From MGBC163016 sp910588905 (GTDB lineage: Bacteria > Actinomycetota > Coriobacteriia > Coriobacteriales > Eggerthellaceae), in NCBI GenBank assembly GCA_948616985.1, contig CAPGDO010000005.1, positions 79,847 through 143,846 of the forward strand: a stretch of DNA of 64,000 bases, in the 5' to 3' direction. The notes beneath the pieces are model-generated. The model did not search any database. It saw only the letters and a program-made list of their open reading frames with translations, and was not told the DNA's origin. This document shows positions 32,180 through 41,014 of the stretch, piece by piece (within the stretch, counting starts at the first letter, position 1; each line of letters begins with the position of its first letter). The translations under genes were made by a program, and so were the position numbers.

Positions 32180-33499
32180 ATGCAAACGAACTCCTTATTC
32201 CAAGAGATGGAAGATGCCAACCGCCTTGCGGCATCGCCTTTGGCGGTGCGCATGCGGCCAGAGACGCTGGATGACATCGTCGGCCAGGTAGAGGCCATCG
32301 GCCCTGATAGCTGGCTTCGCAGCGCCATCGAATCAGACACTCTGAGCTCGGTCATCCTCTATGGCCCGGCTGGTACTGGGAAGACTTCCATCGCCCATGT
32401 CATCGCGAAGACCACCCACGCGCGGTTCGTAGAGGTGTCTGCCATCGGCGGCACGGTGTCGGATCTGCGCCGGGAGATAGCCGAAGCGGATAAGCGCCTT
32501 TCCGCCTCAGGAGAGCGCACCATCCTCTTCGTGGATGAGATCCATCGGTTCAATCGCAGCCAGCAGGATGCGCTGCTCCATGCCGTGGAGGACCGCACGG
32601 TCATCCTCATCGGAGCTACTACTGAGAACCCCTTCTTCGAAGTGAATTCCGCGCTCATCTCCCGTTCGCGCGTGGTGCAGCTGATCTCTCTTTCTGACGC
32701 GGAAGCGGAGGACCTCATCCGCCGGGCCGCCTTAGATGAGCGGGGCCTGGCTGGGGCGGTGCAGCTGGAAGACGATGCCGTCCATGCCATTGTCACGCTT
32801 TCCGGGGGTGATGGCAGGAATGCGCTCACCACCCTTGAGTTGGCTGCTGACCTTGCGAAGGCAACGGAGGAGGGCATCCTCACCCAAGCCATGGTGGCCA
32901 AGGCGAATCCGCATCGGAATATCCCTTATGACAAGAACAAGGATATGCACTATGACGTCATATCCGCTTTCATCAAGTCCATGCGCGGTTCGGATCCAGA
33001 TGCCGTGCTCTATTGGCTCGCACGCATGATCGAAGGGGGCGAAGACCCGAAGTTCATCGCCCGACGCATCTTCATCTGCGCGGCGGAGGACGTGGGCAAT
33101 GCTGATCCACAAGCGCTGCTCATCGCTGAGGCCGCTTTCAAGGCGGCAGAGGTCATCGGGTACCCCGAATGTCAGCTCATCTTGGCTCAGGCTGCCACCT
33201 ATATTGCCCTGGCGCCGAAGTCGAACGCTGCCTGCGGCATCTTTGACGCACATGCTGAGGTGCGCAACGGTCCCGTTCGTTCGGTGCCCGACAATCTCCG
33301 CGACCGCCATAGGCCCGGTTCAGAGGATTATGGTGAATACAAGTATCCCCATAACTACCCGGGCGGTTGGGTGGAGCAGCAGTATCTGCCTGATGGCCTG
33401 GAGAGGGGTTCGTTCTACCAGCCCAGTGAGCGCGGCTGGGAAGGCTATCGCACAGAAGCCACGAAACGGGACAGAGGAGGATCCGATGGAAGAGGCTGA
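32180..33499 (+). CDS. rarA: Replication-associated recombination protein RarA (MgsA)
   Basis: A clamp-loader-like AAA+ ATPase acting at stalled forks. The 439-aa protein has RPETLDDIVGQ, Walker A LYGPAGTGKTSIAHVIA, Walker B TILFVDEIHRFNRSQQDALL and GATTENPFFEVNSALISRS, then the MgsA C-terminal domain (DKNKDMHYDVISAFIKSMRG, RRIFICAAEDVGNADPQ, YKYPHNYPGGWVEQQYLP). The first ATG has no ribosome binding site and probably initiates leaderless. Its end overlaps a 37-codon gene by 14 bp. Confidence 0.96.
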   Translation: MQTNSLFQEMEDANRLAASPLAVRMRPETLDDIVGQVEAIGPDSWLRSAIESDTLSSVILYGPAGTGKTSIAHVIAKTTHARFVEVSAIGGTVSDLRREIAEADKRLSASGERTILFVDEIHRFNRSQQDALLHAVEDRTVILIGATTENPFFEVNSALISRSRVVQLISLSDAEAEDLIRRAALDERGLAGAVQLEDDAVHAIVTLSGGDGRNALTTLELAADLAKATEEGILTQAMVAKANPHRNIPYDKNKDMHYDVISAFIKSMRGSDPDAVLYWLARMIEGGEDPKFIARRIFICAAEDVGNADPQALLIAEAAFKAAEVIGYPECQLILAQAATYIALAPKSNAACGIFDAHAEVRNGPVRSVPDNLRDRHRPGSEDYGEYKYPHNYPGGWVEQQYLPDGLERGSFYQPSERGWEGYRTEATKRDRGGSDGRG

Positions 33500-33599
33500 C
33501 GAATTCAAGCGCCCTCCCAACGAGGACGATGACGGCTACGATCCCTATTCTGACCGTCGGGAGGAAGAGCCTCGGTTCGAAGAGGATCCCTGGCGCTAG
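33486..33599 (+). CDS. 37-aa acidic microprotein
   Basis: ATG at 33486 is preceded by AGAGGAGG, one of the best ribosome binding sites in the window, and the frame ends at TAG 33599. The product is very acidic and hydrophilic (MEEADEFKRPPNEDDDGYDP at the N-terminus, RFEEDPWR at the end). It overlaps rarA by 14 bp in another frame, so it is probably co-translated with it. No family recognised; no membrane span or Cys. Confidence 0.6.
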   Translation: MEEADEFKRPPNEDDDGYDPYSDRREEEPRFEEDPWR

Positions 33600-33608
33600 C
33601 AGAGGATG

Positions 33609-35069
33609 TCAGCGGGCATCCTTCCTCGCTTGGATGAGCAGCACTACGAACCCGAGGATGCCTGCCACCAGAGAGGCTAGTAGGATGGCCAGCTTCGCTT
33701 GGGTGATGAACAGCGCATCCGTGTAGGCGAGGTTCGCCACGAAGATGGCCATGGTGAACCCGACGCCACCTAGGATGGAGGCACCTAGCATGTGCTTCCA
33801 GGTGACGTTCTCAGGGAGTTTCGCTATCTTCAGCTTCACGCAAAGCCAGCTCAAGGCCATGATGCCCACGGGCTTGCCCAGCACCAATCCGAAGAAGACG
33901 CCCAGGACCACGTTGCTGGTGAGCAACCCTGTCACGTTGCTGCCCGCAAATGAGACATCGGCGTTGGTGAGCGCGAACAAGGGCAAGATGAGGAAGTATA
34001 CCCAGGGGTAGAGCTTGTGCTCAAGGCGCACGGCCGGCGGCACCACCTGACGAGAGACATTCGACAGGCTGGAAACGGTGTTCAGATACTTCTTCTGGGA
34101 GATGAGCGGTGCTTCCTCGTCGTGGTAGGTCTCTGCCAGTTGCACGCGCTCGTCTGACCAACGCAAGAAGTTCTTCATATGGATGCGGCTGCCGGAGGGG
34201 ATGACGAAGGCGAGCAGCACTCCGGCGATGGTGGAATGGATGCCAGACATGAAGACGCAGAACCAGAGCACGCAACCCAGCAGCATGTAGGGCACCAATG
34301 AGTACACGTGGGCCCGGTTGATCCCGATGAGGACGATGAGCACCAACAGGGCTGCTCCCAGCCAGAGGACATCAGGACTGCTCCCATAGAAGATGGCGAT
34401 GACCAGGATGGCGATGATGTCGTCGGCTACAGCCAGGGTGGAGAGGAACACGCGAACCCCTCCCGGGACCCTGCTGCCCAGAAGCGCCAGGATGCCCAAG
34501 GCGAAGGCGATGTCCGTTGCCGTGGGAACGCCCCAGCCCCCGGCTGTCAAGGGATCGCCTCCATTGAAGGCCAGATAGATCAAGATGGGGGCTGCTACGC
34601 CACCGAGGGCTCCCAAGATGGGCAGAGCCGCTTGACGGATATTCGTCAGCTCTCCCACCGTCATCTCGTACTTGATCTCAAGGCCTACCAGCAAGAAGAA
34701 GATAGCCATCAAGATGTCATTGATGATATGCGCAAGGGACATCTCTCCGTGGAAGCTGCCTACCCCTAGTATCACATGGATGTCCCAGATATCCAGGAAG
34801 CTCTGGTAGGCATCGGTGTTGGCGATGATGAGCGCTGCGATAGCAGCGAGCAGCATTATGCCTGCGGCCCGGGTGGAGGAATGGGTGAAGCTGATGAGCT
34901 TCCGGATGCGTCGGTTGTGCCCCTGCACCTCGTCTATGTAGATGCCGTGAGGGTCTGGGTTAGCGGGAGTGGGGGGCGTGATGGGGCTTACCTCCCGCAC
35001 CTCGCAGGCAGGTCCGCTCTCCTCAGTGCCCTTTGGCTGGGACGTCTGATCCAAGTCATCTGTGCTCAT
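33609..35069 (-). CDS. nhaA: Na+/H+ antiporter NhaA
   Basis: NhaA exchanges sodium for protons across the inner membrane for pH and salt control. The 486-aa protein has an extended hydrophilic N-terminus (about 70 aa), then the family features: FFLLVGLEIKYEMTVGEL, WGVPTATDIAFALGILALLG with the transport Asp, VFLSTLAVADDIIAI with the paired Asp residues and GVGFTMAIFVANLAY near the end. GGAGATGAT precedes the ATG. It is divergent from hpf and convergent with rarA. Confidence 0.95.
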   Translation of the reverse strand: MSTDDLDQTSQPKGTEESGPACEVREVSPITPPTPANPDPHGIYIDEVQGHNRRIRKLISFTHSSTRAAGIMLLAAIAALIIANTDAYQSFLDIWDIHVILGVGSFHGEMSLAHIINDILMAIFFLLVGLEIKYEMTVGELTNIRQAALPILGALGGVAAPILIYLAFNGGDPLTAGGWGVPTATDIAFALGILALLGSRVPGGVRVFLSTLAVADDIIAILVIAIFYGSSPDVLWLGAALLVLIVLIGINRAHVYSLVPYMLLGCVLWFCVFMSGIHSTIAGVLLAFVIPSGSRIHMKNFLRWSDERVQLAETYHDEEAPLISQKKYLNTVSSLSNVSRQVVPPAVRLEHKLYPWVYFLILPLFALTNADVSFAGSNVTGLLTSNVVLGVFFGLVLGKPVGIMALSWLCVKLKIAKLPENVTWKHMLGASILGGVGFTMAIFVANLAYTDALFITQAKLAILLASLVAGILGFVVLLIQARKDAR

Positions 35070-35135
35070 ATCATCTCCATCTGCCTATAGCTTGGGATTG
35101 GATATTAGTGCACTGGGGAAATCTGACCGTTCGAA

Positions 35136-35154
35136 TTATCGTTTTGTTATCGTT
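35136..35154. promoter_or_regulatory. Two 8-bp direct repeats, 11-bp period, between nhaA and hpf
   Basis: TTATCGTT occurs at 35136-35143 and 35147-35154. Direct repeats spaced one helical turn are how many OmpR/PhoB-type regulators bind. The site is 67 bp upstream of the nhaA start and 82 bp upstream of hpf. The binding protein is unknown. Confidence 0.4.
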
Positions 35155-35235
35155 ACGCCAAGGCAAAGGCTCATCTGGGATGCATGCGCTATCCTTGGAT
35201 AGGTATTATCCGAATCGAGAAAAGGTGGCGAAGAT

Positions 35236-35820
35236 ATGGATATCACCGTTTCCGGTCGTAAGATGCCCGTGAGCGATTCTCTGAGGAGCTATGCGGAAGA
35301 CAAGATCGGCAAGACCGTGACCCAGCTCGAAGTAGGCGCCATTGCCTGTGAGATCGTCCTCTATCGCGAGAAGAACAAGTCCATCCAGCATGCTGCTGTC
35401 TGCGAGGTCACGGTGATCATGCCGGGCCATGTGGCTCGTGTGGAGGAGAGCGAAGAGGATATGTTCGCTGCCATAGATGTGGCTGCAGCGAAGATAGCCC
35501 GTCAGCTGCGCAAATTCAAGACTCGCGTCCATGCCAAGCGCACCAAGAAGAACGAGAAAGCGGTGGAGTTCCAGCACGAGGATGCTCACTCGGAATCAGA
35601 GCTCGATCTGGACAAGCTCATGGAAGAGCTCTCTGAAGATGAGATCGTGCGTCGCAAGAAGATCACCTACACGCCCATGACCGAAGAGGAAGCCATGATC
35701 GAGATAGACCTCATCGGTCATGATTTCTTCGTCTACACCGATCGGGACTCAGGGGATGTCCACGTTCTCTATCGGCGTGGTGACGGCTCCTACGGTCTAC
35801 TCACCCCAGACAACTCCTAA
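35236..35820 (+). CDS. hpf: Ribosome hibernation promoting factor, long form
   Basis: Long HPF dimerises 70S ribosomes into 100S particles in slow growth. The 194-aa protein has the N-terminal S30AE domain (DITVSGRKMPVSDSLRSYAE, VEVTVIMPGHVARVE-like strand, IDVAAAKIARQLRKFKTRV), an acidic linker and the C-terminal dimerisation domain IVRRKKITYTPMTEEEAMIE to VLYRRGDGSYGLL. A ribosome binding site AAAAGGTGG precedes the ATG, and TATTAT (35204-35209) is a possible -10. Its last 20 bp overlap the convergent folC gene. Confidence 0.95.
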   Translation: MDITVSGRKMPVSDSLRSYAEDKIGKTVTQLEVGAIACEIVLYREKNKSIQHAAVCEVTVIMPGHVARVEESEEDMFAAIDVAAAKIARQLRKFKTRVHAKRTKKNEKAVEFQHEDAHSESELDLDKLMEELSEDEIVRRKKITYTPMTEEEAMIEIDLIGHDFFVYTDRDSGDVHVLYRRGDGSYGLLTPDNS

Positions 35821-37087
35821 GAGCCTGCTTCACATCCGCTATGGAATACAAGCTCCCGAAGGCCACGATAGGGCTTTCGGGAGCTGCTTCTTCTAAGGCG
35901 TGCTGTACGGCCTCCTCGGCTGTAGCGTAGGCGGTGACATCCGCCTCTGAATCCAGGACATTGATCCGGAAGGCCAGGTATCCCGCCTTCAGCGCCCGGG
36001 GGTTGCGCGGGGCATAGGTGAGGTAACGTGCGCCCTTCTGGATATGGGGCTTGAGGATCCCCTCCACATCCTTATCCTGGAGGACGCCAATCACATATAC
36101 AGGCGGCTTCTTGGGCTTGAACTCCTCTAGGGTGCGCGCCAAGAGCTCCGCGCCGTCAGGGTTATGGGCCCCGTCGATGATCACCAAAGGCGTTCGGGAC
36201 ATCACCTCGAGCCTTCCTGGCCAAACGGCTTTCAATACCCCTTCCTTCACCGCCGTGGGGGGTATGTCCCATCCCCGTTCGCGAAGGGTGCGTGCGCCTT
36301 CGATGGCAAGGCAGGCGTTTTCGGGCTGATAGGAGCCCAGAAGACGGGTGGCGAACCCTTCGCCCCGGTAGGCGAAGCCGCGGATGTCATAGCCGTTCAG
36401 TCCGATGGAGCAGATATCCTTCGCATGCACCACCGTGAGGGGGCTCTGCTCCTCTTCGCAGGTATCCTTGATGACCTCCTGGACCACTGGCTCTTGCTCG
36501 CAGGTGACGCAAGGGATGCCGTGCTTGATGATGCCCGCCTTCTCGGCGGTTATCTCATCCAGCGTGTCACCCAAGATGTCCGTATGGTCGAAGCCTATCC
36601 GCGTGATGATGCTGACCTCAGGGGTTATCACGTTGGTGGAATCCAGTCGCCCTCCCAGGCCCACCTCCATGATGCAGATATCGCATCGCTGCTGAGCGAA
36701 GTGCAGCAAGGCTACGGTGCACATCAGCTCGAATTCCGTGGGGTGCTCACCTGTAGCAGCTTCCACCATCTCAGCGGCTTCCTTCACCGCCAGGGTGCAC
36801 CGGAGCAGGTCCTCACTGGCTATCTCGGAGTCATTCACGCGAATGCGCTCCTCGAAGCGCTCTATATAGGGGCTGGTGAAGAGCCCGGTGCGCAGGCCCG
36901 CTGCTTGGCAGATGGCATTCAAGTAGGCGCAGGTGGAACCCTTTCCGTTGGTCCCGGCTACATGGATGAATCTGAGCTGTTGCTCGGGGTTGCCCAGCTC
37001 ATCCAGGAGGAGCCGCGTGCGCTCAAGGCCCAGGCTCACCTGTTGCCAGCGGGGTGCATTGATGTATGCAACGGGGTCGAACGTCAT
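35801..37087 (-). CDS. folC: Bifunctional folylpolyglutamate/dihydrofolate synthase
   Basis: FolC adds glutamate to folates. From ATG 37087 the product is 428 aa, starting MTFDPVAYINAPRWQQVSLG, with the P-loop VAGTNGKGSTCAYLNAI, TSPYIERFEERIRVN, MEVGLGGRLDSTNVI, ITRIGFDHTDILGDTLDEI and LVIIDGAHNPDGAELL. Starts at 37144 or 37147 would add 20 residues without family similarity and fall in the copper-ATPase control region, so they are less likely. No ribosome binding site is seen; TGCTACCCT 8 nt upstream could be an extended -10. Confidence 0.93.
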   Translation of the reverse strand: MTFDPVAYINAPRWQQVSLGLERTRLLLDELGNPEQQLRFIHVAGTNGKGSTCAYLNAICQAAGLRTGLFTSPYIERFEERIRVNDSEIASEDLLRCTLAVKEAAEMVEAATGEHPTEFELMCTVALLHFAQQRCDICIMEVGLGGRLDSTNVITPEVSIITRIGFDHTDILGDTLDEITAEKAGIIKHGIPCVTCEQEPVVQEVIKDTCEEEQSPLTVVHAKDICSIGLNGYDIRGFAYRGEGFATRLLGSYQPENACLAIEGARTLRERGWDIPPTAVKEGVLKAVWPGRLEVMSRTPLVIIDGAHNPDGAELLARTLEEFKPKKPPVYVIGVLQDKDVEGILKPHIQKGARYLTYAPRNPRALKAGYLAFRINVLDSEADVTAYATAEEAVQHALEEAAPESPIVAFGSLYSIADVKQALRSCLG

Positions 37088-37153
37088 AGGTGACAAGGGT
37101 AGCATCTGATCGGGCATCGACACCGTGCATTCTTGAAATGACATCACATATCA

Positions 37154-37182
37154 TATATGAGCATATATTCATGTGTTATACT
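37154..37182. promoter_or_regulatory. ArsR/SmtB-like operator and promoter of the copper ATPase gene
   Basis: TGAG-CATATA-TTCA (37158-37171) is one mismatch from the TGAA-N6-TTCA core bound by ArsR/SmtB metal sensors, and flanking ATA/TGT extend the symmetry. TTGAAA (37133-37138) with 17 bp to TATGAG, and TATACT (37177-37182), are candidate promoter elements covered by it. No regulator gene of that family is in the window. Confidence 0.45.
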
Positions 37183-37219
37183 CCGCAGTCAAGGATAATA
37201 CAAGGCAAGCGAGGTTCGG

Positions 37220-39457
37220 ATGGAAGACGGTCGGGAACGGCAGACCTTGCGGTTGGCCATAGATGGCATGCATTGTGCCAACTGCGCTGCCAATATCGAG
37301 AAGCATTATCGGGAAACGCCGGGTGTTCTGGATGTAGCAGTGAACCTGGCGAACAATACCGGCCAGGTCACCTTCGACCCGTCCCAGGCTTCAGTGGATG
37401 ACATGCTCCGCGTCTTCGATGATCTCTCCTTCACTGCTGAGGTCATCCCTGAGAACGCCCCCTTGGTGGATGAAGGGCGCCGAACCCGGGAAGCGGCTCG
37501 GGTCAAGCATGACGCATCCGTGTTCGCTCTCTCCTTGGCCCTCACGCTGCTCATCGTCTGCTTGGGCATGGTACCTGGCTGGCACATGGGCCTCGGGAGC
37601 GCTCTGGCAGGCCTCTTCGTACCTGACCCCACCCATGTCCAAGCCATGTTCGTGGGCTCTCTGGTCCTGATGGCATTGACCATCCCCGTTCAGTTCGGCT
37701 GCGGTGCGCGCTTCTATAAGGGCGCCTTCGCCTCCCTCAAGAGCGGTAGCGCGAACATGGACGTACTGGTGGCCTTGGGAACCTCCATCGCCTTCCTCTT
37801 CTCGCTCTACATCACCTTCCTGCCTGTCATCACCGGAGACTGGACGGGGCATGCGGCCATGGTCATCAATGAGGGGATGCCCTATTACGAGACCTGTGCC
37901 ATGCTGATCACCTTCGTCTTGCTGGGCAAGATCTTGGAAACCCGGGCGAAGGGAGCCACCAATCAAGCCATCGAGGGGCTCATGAATCTGACACCGCCTA
38001 CGGCCACGGTCCTGCGCGGAGGTCAGGCCGAAGAGGTGCCTCTGGCTCAAGTGATGGCGAGGGATGAGGTGCTCGTGCATCCCGGCGAGAAGGTGCCGGT
38101 GGACGGCGTCGTGGTGGAAGGGTCGTCAGAGGTGGACGAATCCATGCTCACGGGAGAGCCGCTTCCTGTCCTCAAGGGGCCGGGAACAGAGGTGGTGGGT
38201 GGCACCGTGAACACCACTGGATCCCTCATCGTTCGGGCTCAGCGGGTGGGAGCTGATTCCACCCTGGCCCGCATCGTGCGGGCGGTGGAGGACGCCCAAG
38301 GGAGCAAAGCGCCCATCCAGCGGCTGGCAGACAAGATCGCGTCCATCTTCGTCCCGGTCATCCTCGGGGTGGCCCTGCTCACCTTCTGCCTGTGGGCATT
38401 CGTCGTCCCTGCACTGGTATCGAACGTACCGCTGCCCTGGGGCGAGGTGCTGGCCCAGGCCGTTCTGCCCGCCATCGCGGTCATCGTGGTGGCCTGTCCC
38501 TGTGCGCTCGGCCTGGCTACCCCCACGGCTCTCATGGTGGGCATGGGCAAAGGGGCTCAGTTGGGCATCCTCATCAAGGATGGCGAAGTGCTCGAGCGCC
38601 TGTGTCGGCTCACCGGCGCCGTCTTCGACAAGACAGGCACCATCACCCGGGGAGCACCCCAGGTGGTGAGCTGCACTGTGCCCGAAGGGTACCTGCCCTT
38701 GGCTGTGGCTTTGGAAGCGAAGAGCGAACATCCCCTGGCCCGGGCCGTGGTGGCCTACGGGGAAGCCCAGGGCATCTCCGAGCTGCCTCCTGTCCAGGGC
38801 TTCGAAGCCCAGGTGGGCGAAGGGGTGCGTGGTGTGGTGGCAGGTCATGAGGTCTTCGTGGGCTCCCGGGTCCTCGTGGACGGCAAGGATGTAGGGAGCT
38901 TCAAGTTCCGAGACGAACCCAAGCCGGATGCTGCCCACGCCATCGCCCAGCTGACGGAGGCCCACGGGGTGAGCTGCTTCATGGTGACCGGAGACGCCCA
39001 AGCTACAGCAGAGGCAGTGGCAGCGGACGTGGGCATCCCTCAGGATCACATCTTCTCAGGGGTGAAGCCCATCCAGAAGGCCGCTATCGTAGAAGAGGTG
39101 AAGCAGGCGGCAGGAGAGAGCGTCATCGCCTTCGTGGGAGACGGCATCAACGATGCCCCTGCTCTGGCGGCGGCGGATGTGGGTATCGCCATGGCTAGTG
39201 GGACCGATGTGGCCCTGGAGGCAGGCCAGGTGGTGCTCATGCACGATAGGCTCTTGGATATGGTCACAGCCCTGCGGCTCTCCAAGGCCACCATGCGCAA
39301 GATAAAGCAGAACCTGTTCTGGGCGCTCATCTACAACTGCATCATTATCCCCCTGGCGGCTGTGGGCATCCTGGCTCCTGCTCTGGCGGGAGCTGCCATG
39401 GCGCTTTCCAGCGTCACCGTCGTCTGCAATTCGCTCCTGCTCAAGCGCTTCTCATGA
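37220..39457 (+). CDS. copA: Copper-exporting P1B-type ATPase
   Basis: A 745-aa heavy-metal pump. It has one N-terminal HMA domain (GMHCANCAANIEKH), eight expected membrane helices, TGEPLPV in the actuator, the CPC metal site in VACPCALGLATPTAL (about residue 426), the phosphorylation motif FDKTGTITRG, the nucleotide-domain SEHPLARA, and GDGINDAPALAAADVG. YNCIIIPLA in helix 7 and MALSSVTVVCNSLLL in helix 8 match the Cu(I) class. Upstream AT-rich operator suggests metal control. folC is divergent. Confidence 0.95.
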   Translation: MEDGRERQTLRLAIDGMHCANCAANIEKHYRETPGVLDVAVNLANNTGQVTFDPSQASVDDMLRVFDDLSFTAEVIPENAPLVDEGRRTREAARVKHDASVFALSLALTLLIVCLGMVPGWHMGLGSALAGLFVPDPTHVQAMFVGSLVLMALTIPVQFGCGARFYKGAFASLKSGSANMDVLVALGTSIAFLFSLYITFLPVITGDWTGHAAMVINEGMPYYETCAMLITFVLLGKILETRAKGATNQAIEGLMNLTPPTATVLRGGQAEEVPLAQVMARDEVLVHPGEKVPVDGVVVEGSSEVDESMLTGEPLPVLKGPGTEVVGGTVNTTGSLIVRAQRVGADSTLARIVRAVEDAQGSKAPIQRLADKIASIFVPVILGVALLTFCLWAFVVPALVSNVPLPWGEVLAQAVLPAIAVIVVACPCALGLATPTALMVGMGKGAQLGILIKDGEVLERLCRLTGAVFDKTGTITRGAPQVVSCTVPEGYLPLAVALEAKSEHPLARAVVAYGEAQGISELPPVQGFEAQVGEGVRGVVAGHEVFVGSRVLVDGKDVGSFKFRDEPKPDAAHAIAQLTEAHGVSCFMVTGDAQATAEAVAADVGIPQDHIFSGVKPIQKAAIVEEVKQAAGESVIAFVGDGINDAPALAAADVGIAMASGTDVALEAGQVVLMHDRLLDMVTALRLSKATMRKIKQNLFWALIYNCIIIPLAAVGILAPALAGAAMALSSVTVVCNSLLLKRFS

Positions 39458-39544
39458 GCGTTGGGGACAAGGGCGGAAGAAGGGGCCTGCGGATTGTGGA
39501 ATAATATCCTCACAGGGATCACCACATCCTGAGGAGGAGCATCT

Positions 39545-40936
39545 ATGAACTGTGCAGGCATCGTCTTGGCGGCCGGAGCCGGGACCCGCATGAGATCCAA
39601 GAAGCCGAAGGTCATCCACGAGATACTGGGGCGTCCGCTGGTGATGTGGCCCATAGCGGCCCTCAAGGAGGCGGGCATCCAGGACGTCACCGTGGTGGTG
39701 GGGCCTGAGGATGACCGGGTGCAGGCAGTGGTCTCCGGTGAGGCGAATGTGGCCATCCAACAGCAGAAGCTCGGAACGGCGGATGCTGCCAAGGCGGCCA
39801 TGGAGACAGAGGCGCTCTCCGCTTTCGAAGGCAGCGTCGTCTTGGTCTACGGAGACTGTCCCTTGCTCACCCCTGAGACCATCCACCACCTCATGGAAAC
39901 CCGCATCCAGGAAGATGCCGCCGCTGTGGTGCTCACCTTCCGGATGGAGGACCCCTTCGGCTACGGGCGCATCATCCGTGAGGACTCCTTTGAGGCAGAC
40001 CTTCCCCAAGGGCCGGTGGTGGCCATCGTGGAGCAGAAGGATGCCAGTCCCCAGGAGGCTCAGGTCTGCGAATGCAATTCCGGGTTCTACTGCTTCGATG
40101 CCGCCCAGCTGCGCAGCTGTCTCTCACAGGTGACCAATGACAATGCCCAAGGGGAGTACTACATAACGGATGTGGTGGCGCTTCTGCGCGAAGCGGGGGA
40201 GAAGGTCGTGGCGCTGACCACGGATGATCCCCAAGAATGCGCCGGGGTGAACTCCCGGGTGCAGCTGGCGGAAGCCACTCGCGCCATGCAGCAGCGCATC
40301 AATCGCGCCCATATGGAGGCAGGTGTCACTATGTTGGCACCGGACCTGGTCTGGATCGGCCCGGACGTCACCCTTGAGAGGGATGTCACGCTCCTCCAGA
40401 ATGTGACGCTCATGGGCTGCACGTCCGTGGGAGAGGACTCCGTCATCGGTCCGGATACGCGCTTGGTGGATACCCACGTAGGACAGGGATGCGTTGTGGA
40501 TGAGACCATCTCCTACGAGGCGCGGATAGACGATGGAGCCACCACGGGTCCGCGGGCTTATCTGCGGCCGGGGGCGCACCTCATGGAGGGAGCTAAGGCG
40601 GGCACCCATGTGGAGATCAAGAAATCCACCGTGGGTCCCGGCTCCAAGGTGCCGCACCTCTCCTACATAGGGGATACCACCATCGGCGAAGGGGTGAACA
40701 TCGGTGCTGGTTCCATCACCTGCAATTACGATGGCAAGCAAAAGCATGCCACGGTCATCGGGGATGGCACGTTCATCGGCTCCGACACCATGATGGTGGC
40801 GCCGGTGAACATCGGAGCGAACGTGACCGTAGGGGCGGGTTCTGTCATCACGAAGGATGTTCCTGACGATGCCCTCGCAGTGGCGCGAGCCCGGGAGAGC
40901 GTGTATGACGGATGGACCTTGGCTCATCGGAAATGA
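39545..40936 (+). CDS. glmU: Bifunctional GlmU: GlcN-1-P acetyltransferase / GlcNAc-1-P uridyltransferase
   Basis: GlmU makes UDP-GlcNAc, the first dedicated precursor for peptidoglycan. The 463-aa protein has the N-terminal pyrophosphorylase motif VLAAGAGTRMRSKKPKVIHE, LGTADAAKAA, VYGDCPLLTPETI, and a C-terminal left-handed beta helix of hexapeptides with GAKAGTHVEIKKSTVG and GDGTFIGSDTMMVAPV. A GAGGAGGAG site precedes ATG 39545. prs follows after 78 bp, as in many Gram-positive bacteria. Confidence 0.97.
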   Translation: MNCAGIVLAAGAGTRMRSKKPKVIHEILGRPLVMWPIAALKEAGIQDVTVVVGPEDDRVQAVVSGEANVAIQQQKLGTADAAKAAMETEALSAFEGSVVLVYGDCPLLTPETIHHLMETRIQEDAAAVVLTFRMEDPFGYGRIIREDSFEADLPQGPVVAIVEQKDASPQEAQVCECNSGFYCFDAAQLRSCLSQVTNDNAQGEYYITDVVALLREAGEKVVALTTDDPQECAGVNSRVQLAEATRAMQQRINRAHMEAGVTMLAPDLVWIGPDVTLERDVTLLQNVTLMGCTSVGEDSVIGPDTRLVDTHVGQGCVVDETISYEARIDDGATTGPRAYLRPGAHLMEGAKAGTHVEIKKSTVGPGSKVPHLSYIGDTTIGEGVNIGAGSITCNYDGKQKHATVIGDGTFIGSDTMMVAPVNIGANVTVGAGSVITKDVPDDALAVARARESVYDGWTLAHRK

Positions 40937-41014
40937 CAGCCCATTCAGCCCTTGGAGAGGGCGTTGAGCGAATACAATGAGGGCACTGCATAAATCACGA
41001 AAGGGAGCGCGAAG

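Noticed and set aside
28960..32180. Possible prophage or integrative element
   Set aside because: No integrase, transposase, phage structural gene, att-like duplication or tRNA junction is seen. It is called an accessory, repeat-rich stretch only.
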